Position numbers and translations under genes: made by a program. The notes under the pieces were generated by a model. The model did not search any database and was not told the DNA's origin. It was given only the letters and a program-made list of their open reading frames with translations. From Chionoecetes opilio (Eukaryota; Arthropoda; Malacostraca; Decapoda; Majidae), in NCBI GenBank assembly GCA_016584305.1, contig JACEEZ010026147.1:27501-91500 (forward strand): a stretch of DNA of 64,000 nt, read 5' to 3'. This document shows, in pieces, positions 50,102 through 64,000 of this stretch (position 1 is its first letter; the number at the start of each line of letters is the position of its first letter).

Positions 50102-53100
50102 TGTAATGCCATTATTCCACAGGTGGCTGCTACAGGCAAGAGCTCGCGTCAGCCACAGTATTGACAAAATATTAACAACAGAGATAATAATCTAAAATAT
50201 AAAGAAAATAAACAATATTAATTCAGCAACACAATTGGTGCTATACATTCGAAAGTTAGCTAAAATTGAAATATCAAATCCATCTCTACATCTCCATCTA
50301 TCTATCTATCCAACTATCTCCCTATCGATCTATACATCTAACGTGTTCCTCTCGGTCCCCTGACAGGAGGGGTGTCGGGGCTGCAGGTGGGGCCCGTGCG
50401 CCTCCCCGACAACAATACCTACATCTCCTATGGCCTCAACCCCTCGGCCAACAACAGCCTTATAGAGTGTGTCTACGAGCTGGATGAAGGGGAACAGGTA
50501 GCCCGAGTGTTCTGGGAGATGGGCGACGGTGGGAATGACACTTACGAATGGAGTCCTGGCACTATAGGACGAGGTAGGCACCACCGAGGGCAGGCATGTC
50601 AGGGTGGCACTGACCGCTCAAGGTGCCATCCCTCCATCTCTGTGCTTATTCATAGACTTTGATGTTTTTCTTTATCTGTAATTTGTTTTGTTACTTTATG
50701 CTCGTCAGGTGGAATGATGCAATATATACTGATTGATCGCCACAAAACATTCATTTATAATTTTGATTGTAAGGATTAGTGAAGGAATAAAGAGAAATGT
50801 GAACAGATAGATAGATAGATAGATATTTTATTGACCACAACAATATGCACATAAACTTAGTAAAAATAATTGAATTTTAGCACATTAATATTCTATTTTG
50901 AACACATTAATAGTTATTTCTCCCTCTGTTGACGCCTTGGATCTGGTGCAGCCACCGGGAAGCTGGAGGGGATGGTGGAACTGGATCGAGACGACGGATC
51001 CTTGGAACTGACCAAGCTGAGTTACGACCTGAGTAACACATACTCGTGCGGTGTGGACCTCACTAGCGGCACCACGATGAGCAGTGATAAAGAAGAGGTG
51101 ATCATTATAGGTGAGTCCATCTTACCAATCTGGAGGTTTCCATATAGGTGACTCTTTCCAACACATTGCTCTTTGTAGGTTCTCCACTCCGATTGCAAAT
51201 TCATGAAAACGAGTGTTAAACAAACAAAATGCTACTCATCTAAAAATAAATTCAGCACACAATCTCCATCTTGAGGCGGATTATTTTTGCATGTAGTTCG
51301 TACTATTCATAGGTGAAAGGAAGGTTTTTTTTTTTATTTTTTTTTTTTTTTTTTTTTTTTTTTACATCACAAGGAACTGGCCAAGGGCACAACAAAAATG
51401 GGTAACACAAAGCCCGCTTAGTTGCCAGTCCCTATAAAGAAGACAGTACAGAATAAAATAAAAAAGAGGGGTGAGCCAATTTAGTTCGATAACGATTTGT
51501 TTACTATCACTGAAGTGGAGCTGCTTTAATAAAGGTTTCGTTTGATAACTTAAGTAACTCAACATATTTGCCTTGATGAAGTAGGATGACGTTTTAATTG
51601 ATTATTGTCCAAGCTCGCTTCGCTCGCTTGGACACCTATTTCAGCCGAAATCAGGTGTCATATAGGCTTGTAAAATGTTTCCACCCACGAATTCTTCTTC
51701 TTCTTCTTCTTCTTCTTCTTCTTGTGACTTTTGTAGGCAAGAAAGATACAGGCGCAAAGGAAGAAATTTGGCGCAGAAAGTTATATTTCGTCTCTTAACT
51801 CATTGTCCAAGCGAGCCAAGCGAGCTTTTAGCATTTATGCTAAAATTCGTAATATATTGTGCCTGGCGACATTAGTGCAGTGGCGAAAGTAGTGCATTAG
51901 TGCAGTGGAAATAAAATGTGTTCGTAGCCTTCACAACAACAGTGTCTGAGTCTCTGAGCGTCGCCGCTCACCGATACACCACCACCACCACCACCACCAC
52001 CACCACCATCACCACCACACCACCACCACCACCACCACCACCACCACCACCACCTACCTCTACCACCACCACACCACCACCACCACCAACACCACCACCA
52101 CCACCACCACGACCAACACCACCATCACCACCGCCACCACCACATCACCACCACCATCACCATCACCACCACCACCACCACCACAACAACCATCACCACC
52201 ACCACCACCGCCGCCATCACCACACCATTTTTTTTAAGAACTTTATTTTTGAACTTTTTTCAAGAACAATTTAGCACTTTTCTTTTCTTTGTAAAAAGTA
52301 AAGAAAATCAAAGAAGGGGATGGTGAAGGTTAGGTTGGGTTAGGTCAGGTTGTAATAGAAGTATTTTAAGGTGAGGGTATTTAAAAAGTTGACTTTAGCC
52401 TGTGCGAGCTTGGACACGTTCCACATCTTTAGTGTGGACGTCTATTTCCTAGTGTAAATTAATGTTCCTTCCTCACGTCCCTGCAGACACAAGTGCAAGC
52501 AGCACGCACACGAGTCACAACCATAACTGCATTTACACCGCCAGCTACGAGTCGCCGGCGGTGTTCCCGGAGCCGACACTCAGCGCCGGAATGTTTTCCA
52601 GTGAACTGAATCGGTTCTACGAGGAGGTCCCCAGTAGCAAGTGGTTCAAGATCAAACACACCAATGATTCCGTAACTTACACTTACCAAAACGTCAGCTT
52701 CAAGGTGGGTGATTGATGCGTCGTTGGGTTGCTGCGTCCGTTGCACTGCGAGATGTATCAGTCGTTAACCCCTTCACGTCCAGATATTTCCATTAATATA
52801 TAAAATCGTCTGTTGTTAGCCATAAAATTACGATAAATAACTGATTATACCCAATTAGCTAGTCGACAAGGATACTAAATAGGTCATACCTATAAAATAT
52901 TGCTTATATTCACTAAAAATCGTCTAATGGTAGTCAAATAACAATGGAAATTACGTTCTGGGCCTCAAGGGGTTAATAACTCAAGTGTCTCATCCTCTCA
53001 GATCGACCAGAACACTCCCGAGGACATTGTCTTCAAGTTGAGGCTGGGCGTCACTAAGTCAGACGGTCAGTACATCAGCCTCTTCGGATACATCAGCAAC

Positions 53101-53626
53101 AGCTCCTCGTGTACGTATAAAAACTGAATGACACAAATAAATAATGCATAGAAATACAAACATCTTGACATTATAGTATGAGCAGAAATGTATCATCACG
53201 TTATTCAGTGAAGCTTTGCCGTGATTGTGACGTGTTTCACTCTATACAGGGAGCGAGCACGGCTGCCCTGATGTGAGGGGAGGGGACAACACGGATGTGC
53301 TTTACTTCCCCGGGAGCAGCGCCGTCTGCCGCGGGGGACGCCAGGACTCCACCAGGGTGAGGCCACTGCGAAAATAAGCAAATACATGAGCGTCTCGAGC
53401 GAGCGTCTCTGAATATCTTGAAAATATCTAGTCTGTCGCTGCCTAATGTTCGCAGGCCACTAATGCCCCGAGTTGTTCCTGACAGGCCACAGTTGTCTGC
53501 AAGAAAGGCTACGAACATGAAGGGGATGTGAGAATTGTGGTGATGTTGTGTAACGGCACATCCCTCACGTGGAGGCCCCAGGAGGGACGCACAGCCACTC
53601 CGGAGGACCTGGTGTGCGGTGAGTCT

Positions 53627-53664
<38 letters not shown>

Positions 53665-53974
53665 CTGCACCATCATTATTTTCTTTCCAGACCATATTAC
53701 TTTCTTACTACACACCACAAGATCGAACTTTTCCAGTGGCAACATTCCATATATCGCTGACATAATCTGGAGCTTCATTTCACCTTGCTATCTTTCTTTT
53801 ATTCATTTATCTAGTCATCACCATTATTATTATCATCATTGTATATTCATTCTTTTATTTTTTATTGCAGTGACAACTAACGGCGGAGGAGGCACAGAGA
53901 GTGGAAGTCCCAGCCTCACCGTCCCCTCCCTCACGCTTCTCGGCATCGCTCTCCTCACCTTCTGCCGCCTGTAG
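49958..53974 (+). CDS. Secreted/GPI-type Ig-like and sushi-like surface protein (Ig gene A), 364 aa, 8 exons
   Basis: Eight exons (49958-50015, 50367-50573, 50952-51110, 52487-52704, 53002-53110, 53250-53356, 53486-53618, 53871-53974) join in perfect phase (1,1,1,0,1,0,1) to 364 residues. Order: signal peptide (KSYILPVLCVSTLLG); an Ig-like domain with first Cys in SLIECVYEL, Trp in RVFWEM and second Cys in YDLSNTYSCGV; a second domain starting NHNCIYTASYESPAVFPEP; a sushi/CCP-like stretch (GCPDV, ATVVCKKGYEHEG, LCNGTSLTW, DLVC); and a tail, TNGGGGTESGSP, followed by a hydrophobic C-terminus ending CRL, as in GPI-anchor signals. Many Asn-X-Ser/Thr sequons support an extracellular protein. The Ig part recalls the first domain of arthropod Beat-type proteins, but that is only a resemblance. 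The function is unknown; adhesion, guidance or immune recognition would all fit. Gene B downstream is its paralogue. Confidence 0.87.
50050..50099 (+). repeat. (GA)n microsatellite in Ig gene A intron 1
   Basis: About 24 GA units, 35 bp after the first donor. Confidence 0.97.
50367..50573 (+). CDS. Ig gene A exon 2 (first half of Ig domain)
   Basis: The acceptor is cctgacag|GAGGGG and the donor GACGAG|GTAGGC. It encodes VGPVRLPDNNTYISYGLNPS, then SLIECVYELDEGEQVARVFW, which carries the B-strand Cys and C-strand Trp of an Ig fold. Phase 1 at both ends. Confidence 0.9.
50952..51110 (+). CDS. Ig gene A exon 3 (second half of Ig domain)
   Basis: The acceptor is ctggtgcag|CCACCG and the donor ATTATAG|GTGAGT. 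It encodes VELDRDDGSLELTKLSYDLS then NTYSCGVDLTSGT, with the F-strand Tyr-x-Cys. Its 159 bp is exactly the length of the matching exon in gene B. Confidence 0.9.
51365..51480 (+). repeat. Interspersed repeat, copy 1 (Ig gene A intron 3)
   Basis: AAGGAACTGGCCAAGGGC, AAAGCCCGCTTAGTTGCCAG and AGAGGGGTG match a second copy at 56923-57030 in the same order and orientation. It is possibly SINE-derived. Confidence 0.6.
51678..51723 (+). repeat. (TTC)n tract between GAGCGAGC/GCTCGCTC inverted words
   Basis: About 14 TTC units flanked at 51610-51632 and 51806-51826 by mirrored CCAAGCTCGCTTCGCTCGCT-type sequence, giving a hairpin around the tract. Confidence 0.85.
51845..51900. repeat. Inverted fragment of the TACCGTAGATAACAG family
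   Basis: TCGTAATATATTGTGCCTGG and CGACATTAGTGCAG are the complement of the segment at 42592-42632. Confidence 0.5.
51978..52228 (+). repeat. (CAC)n / (ACC)n tract of about 250 bp in Ig gene A intron 3
   Basis: A purine-poor trinucleotide tract with small interruptions. Poly-His, poly-Pro and poly-Thr frames across it are not coding. Confidence 0.95.
52487..52704 (+). CDS. Ig gene A exon 4 (second domain)
   Basis: The acceptor is tccctgcag|ACACAA and the donor TTCAAG|GTGGGT. It encodes NHNCIYTASYESPAVFPEP then ELNRFYEEVPSSKWFKIKHT and SVTYTYQNVSFK. The same layout (CxYTSxY..xxxYPEP, FYxEV, W, HTNxSVTYxYxxxSF) recurs in gene B. I do not recognise this domain beyond that. Confidence 0.88.
52765..52976. 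mobile_element. TTAA-flanked MITE, copy 3 (Ig gene A intron 4)
   Basis: It starts TTAACCCCTTCACGTCCAGA and ends TCTGGGCCTCAAGGGGTTAA. It fills most of the intron between exons 4 and 5, ending 25 bp before the acceptor. Confidence 0.88.
53002..53110 (+). CDS. Ig gene A exon 5
   Basis: The acceptor is cctctcag|ATCGAC and the donor TCCTCGT|GTACGT. It encodes NTPEDIVFKLRLGVTKSDGQ then YISLFGYISNSSS. Its 109 bp and phase 0 to 1 are the same as gene B exon 5, which reads ETPVDISFYVMVGVMKRDGN. Confidence 0.88.
53250..53356 (+). CDS. Ig gene A exon 6 (sushi-like, first part)
   Basis: The acceptor is ctatacag|GGAGCG and the donor ACCAGG|GTGAGG. It encodes SEHGCPDVRGGDNTDVLYFP then GSSAVCRGGRQDSTR; GCPDV resembles the CP start of a sushi module. 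Confidence 0.82.
53486..53618 (+). CDS. Ig gene A exon 7 (sushi-like, second part)
   Basis: The acceptor is cctgacag|GCCACA and the donor GTGTGCG|GTGAGT. It encodes ATVVCKKGYEHEGDV, then VMLCNGTSLTW and EDLVC. The spacing C..GY...C.G..W......C is the sushi/CCP pattern, although total Cys count is odd. Confidence 0.85.
53871..53974 (+). CDS. Ig gene A exon 8 (C-terminal GPI-type tail, stop)
   Basis: The acceptor is tttattgcag|TGACAA. It encodes TTNGGGGTESGSPSLTVPSL then TLLGIALLTFCRL and TAG at 53972-53974. A Gly/Ser-rich spacer followed by a terminal hydrophobic run with no charged cytoplasmic tail is what GPI-anchor signals look like. Confidence 0.85.
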
Positions 53975-54674
53975 GTTGACGCTACTTTACGATAGGGGTT
54001 ACATGTCGCGTAATGTTTGCCACTATGGACAAGATCACGTGACCAAACGAGCATTGTCTTATGTAACGCCATGGCTGTGTGATGGAGGAAGTTAATCTAT
54101 ATTCATAAACGTAATTGAAGGAGGGAAGTAAAAGTAAAATGAGATGGGGTACTGTGGAGCTGTTATTAGAGTCCCGTTAAAGAAGCAGAAACTTGTGACG
54201 TCACGGGTAAACATTCGGGTAATCTAAGAAGGCAACAGTTCCTCGCGGTCCTCCGGCTATTCCCGAAACAGGTGGATGAATTCGAAGACTCCATATGTGT
54301 AACCTTCCTACACACCTGCGTACGTTCCCCGAGCAGGAATCCCGGTCCTCCCTACCTCTCAGCGAGCATTCAGAAGCAAACAGGACGCGACAGCAGCAGT
54401 GTTTCCTCTAAGTGTCAAGTTGTTTTCGTAGTAGTTATTCTTATACCTTTCTTATATCTTTCTTATATACCTTTATATATTCTTTCTTATATACCTTTAT
54501 ATATATTTTTCTTATATTATACGTTAAGCAAGAAATTGGTCTCCTCGTTATGTCTGATGAATGCTAACACTCCGCGTGGCATTGAACATACGACGGCTGT
54601 GAAGGTCAAGGAGTTGTGCGTAGTGATTCGGTAATTTCGTGGCAAGGGGAAATTAGGTGATTCGCTGATTGTAC

Positions 54675-54952
<278 letters not shown>

Positions 54953-55308
54953 CGTTTTCTTCGTTAATCGAATGAGGATGTGGGGTCGTATACACCGTGA
55001 CCTTAATGAACTTTTTTCTATTCTATGTATTAAGGAAGAAATCTTGTAGCCTTTAAAACATTGATTAACGGAGCCATTAGACAAGTTCGTACATGATTAT
55101 TTAAATAGTGACATCAAGGTTAATACAAGTGGTAAATTATTTTCTTGTGTTTTAACCAGTCTGATTGCTTTAATAAACATGTAAGTGATAGTATAGTGTA
55201 ACTATATTGTATAAAAAGTGCCATGATTAAAGTGCAAATTTACTGTCATCTAACTCTCACTTTTTTCTTTTTTTACTCATATCTACCTCCGCCTAGTTGT
55301 ACCGTTAT

Positions 55309-55339
<31 letters not shown>

Positions 55340-55635
55340 GGTAGAACATGTATGCAATAATATATTTTTTTTTCCATATGCAATCATTATAACAGGTAAT
55401 TTCAACAACATATTTTGTATTCCACAGTAGTTATACAATCATACCTTCTTATTCATAGACTTATTATAAAGACGGGCTACATTTTCTCCTTATATGTTCC
55501 ATTACCTTCTGCTGAAAGTGCGGAGAGCAGAGGCGGATGTGAAAACAAACCTTTATTATTTTTACGAGCAAGCAGTAATGGTATTGGTGATGATTATAAT
55601 TTTTATTTTTATTTTATTTTTTATTTTACATCTAT

Positions 55636-55957
55636 GCCTATAGCGCCTGTAGGCAGTGACCTCCAGGGCTCGGATGGTAGGCCCTGGAGGCTCACTTGAG
55701 GGCTGTGATGGTTGGCCCTCCCCCGTGGTGGCGCAGGCAGGATTTTTATAGTGACGCATTAGAGGCTCATGCCGCCCCCCTGTGTCCTCCGATGCACTCG
55801 CAATCGAAGGTAGAGTTAATTAATGGACTGGGCAAGTGGGTGTTCTTAGGCCACTCGACGGTGCAGAAATATTTTAAGTGGATTTATGGGTTTCGAACTC
55901 GGGTCTTCGAGAACGCAACTCGGTGACGCTAACCACTCTGCTACCGCCTCCCCAAAT
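55636..55957 (-). mobile_element. tRNA-derived SINE
   Basis: On the minus strand, GGCGGTAGCAGAGTGGTTAG (A box) and GAGTTCGAAACCC (B box) start a roughly 310-bp repeat ending near AGGCGCTATAGGCATAG. It lies between the two Ig genes. Confidence 0.65.
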
Positions 55958-56142
55958 AATGATGATAATGATGACGTATACGGTAGGGAAGGTATCGTAC
56001 TCCGGGATTCTTTCAAAATTCCCCGTCTTCCTGCTGCATCCACTCGTCTCGTCTCAGTCAAAGTAACATGTTACTTTGGTCTCAGTTACTTGCCGAATGC
56101 TGGTAGCGTAATAGAGGCGTATACGCTATTATAGTCTGTTGG

Positions 56143-56372
<230 letters not shown>

Positions 56373-56751
56373 GAGAGTGAAAACTATATCATGCAGACTA
56401 GATAATTTTATCATAAATAAAACACCTGCAAGCACGTGTCACAACCTGTCCATGTAGCTAAGTAATTTACGAACAAAATAATGAGAAATAAAAATCTACG
56501 AAAGGTCTCGCTATCAAGTGCATGACTCACTGATTATTTATCTTATCGTATTCCGGCCGCCTACAAGCTTCACTCCGGCCAATCTCCTAGTTCCACTCTC
56601 GTTCCTCCTTCGCCTACACTTCGCTGCAGTCTTGTCATGTTTTAATTCTGAGTGAACAAAACACAAGAACCTCCTGTCAGTGTGAGCGAGTCGTGAGTTG
56701 TCGTATATGCAAGTCTAGAGGTCGTGGGGGGCGTCTCAACATCCTGATAAC

Positions 56752-62925
<6,174 letters not shown>

Positions 62926-62940
62926 GTGAGTGTTGCCAAC

Positions 62941-63190
62941 CTTTCCATGAGTGACCTTGAAGGAGAAAAGCAGCAAAACTATAAATGCATGAGTGTCGTT
63001 TGGGCATGAAGGTATGAGATAAAAAAACATAAATAATAATAACTAAATAAATAAATGAATGAATGGATGAATGGATGGATGGATGGATGGATGGATGGAT
63101 GGATGGTAGTTTTCCATGAATGACCTTGAAGAAAAAAACAGCAATACTACAAATGCATGAGAGTCGTTTGGGCAAGAAGGTATAATATGT
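62941..63190 (+). repeat. 75-bp direct repeat around an (ATGG)n tract
   Basis: TTTCCATGAGTGACCTTGAA...AAATGCATGAG.GTCGTTTGGGCA recurs at 63112-63190. Between them are AAATGAATGAATGG and ATGG repeats (63045-63106). Confidence 0.8.
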
Positions 63191-63453
63191 AAAGTTAAAT
63201 GTTATATCATAATAAGAAAAATTTGAATTGTCTCGTTTGAATGGTTCATGAGCGGATTCGCATACTGATTCACACTGGTTCGGTCAGATATGAACCCGCT
63301 TCGAGCAATACTGACAGTCTTCAGTAGTTTACACCATGTTCAATATCAATACGACTTGACTGTTACTCCCTCCGGTGTTGTAGTAATTACCTGCGTCATC
63401 ACTACTACTTCCTTCCCAGGTTAGATTACTTTTTAACCTCTGCGTCAGTAACC

Positions 63454-63664
63454 TTAACACCTTCACGCCCAAATTTTCCTTTGCTATACAAAATCGTCTG
63501 TTGTCGAGCCATGAAATTACGAAAAGTAACTAAATATACCAAATTAGTAGTTGACAAGGATACTAAACAGGTTGTATCTATAAAATATTGCTTATATTCA
63601 CTAAAAATCGTGTAATGGTACCCAAATTACAATAAAAATTACGTTCTGGGCCTCAAGGGATTAA
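63454..63664. mobile_element. TTAA-flanked MITE, copy 6 (after Ig gene B exon 5)
   Basis: It starts TTAACACCTTCACGCCCAAA and ends TCTGGGCCTCAAGGGATTAA. Its ends are more diverged than the other copies. Confidence 0.85.
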
Positions 63665-64000
63665 ATTGAGGGAAAAAAACAGACTGAAGCCACAATGTAT
63701 CGCTTGGTTTCACTTATCTTCGGTGAATCATTTTCGTGAGAGAGATCTGTCGTTTCTTGAGTATCATACATCTAAGCAGCCGACTTATATAGGCGAGAAA
63801 TTAGTTTGAAGCGGGGCGAGGTAAACATTGAGTCATGTGCAATTGATAGTATGAAATTGATAACATCTCGTATTCATATTAGGATGGCTAGACATGGCAT
63901 GCCTGACTCCTCTTCCAACCCACCCACCCACCTCTTCTCCTCTCAATTAGCAGGGTGTTATATTGTTCGCCATTTTGTAAGGTATATCACGGACCACGGT

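Noticed and set aside
51918..52274. Poly-Thr/Pro/His open frame
   Set aside because: It is an intronic (CAC)n tract between Ig gene A exons 3 and 4.

Overview
The window is eukaryotic and fits a decapod crustacean or close relative. Genes are cut into short exons by long AT-rich introns with GT-AG (one GC-AG) boundaries. (GA/CT)n and (CA/GT)n microsatellites are very long and frequent, AGGTTAGGTT runs are common, and tRNA-derived SINEs, a CR1-type LINE, hAT and TTAA-type elements and many fold-back elements fill the space between exons. There are no operons, Shine-Dalgarno sites or CRISPR arrays. No nucleotide stretch looks bacterial or viral.

Layout: (1) 1-5.2 kb has no recognised gene, but three inverted-repeat elements (711-1023, 1203-2033, 2575-3503). 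(2) 6.48-19.98 kb, minus strand: an eleven-exon GMC oxidoreductase (glucose dehydrogenase/choline dehydrogenase-like), complete from an N-terminal membrane anchor to the C-terminal flavin and catalytic block, but with at least three single-base frame breaks in the exons as given. (3) 20-30.5 kb: no confident gene; an hAT-type element with a perfect 8-bp target duplication lies at 21339-22906. (4) 30.58-33.51 kb, minus strand: an intact four-coding-exon SWEET sugar transporter of 217 residues. (5) 33.9-36.2 kb: nested inverted repeats. (6) 36.9-42.45 kb: a decayed CR1-type LINE whose ORF1 carries an SGNH esterase domain. It is split at 38984-40876 by a DNA transposon, and a second, better bounded relative of that transposon lies at 43684-46094. 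(7) 48.6-49 kb: a possible two-exon small basic protein gene. (8) 49.96-53.97 kb and 56.75-62.93+ kb, plus strand: two tandem paralogous genes for secreted or surface immunoglobulin-like proteins. The first is complete (signal peptide, Ig-like domain, a second conserved Cys-poor domain, a sushi/CCP-like module and a C-terminal GPI-type hydrophobic tail). The second runs off the right edge before its later exons.

The SWEET transporter and the GMC oxidoreductase could both touch sugar metabolism, but nothing in the sequence links them. The tandem Ig pair is the most interesting gene-level feature: exon sizes and intron phases (1-1-1-0-1) are conserved while the sequences have diverged. Six copies of a roughly 212-bp TTAA-flanked MITE are scattered through the window. 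One abuts the end of the GMC gene, one is in an intron of the first Ig gene, two are in introns of the second, and a sixth follows that gene's last visible exon.
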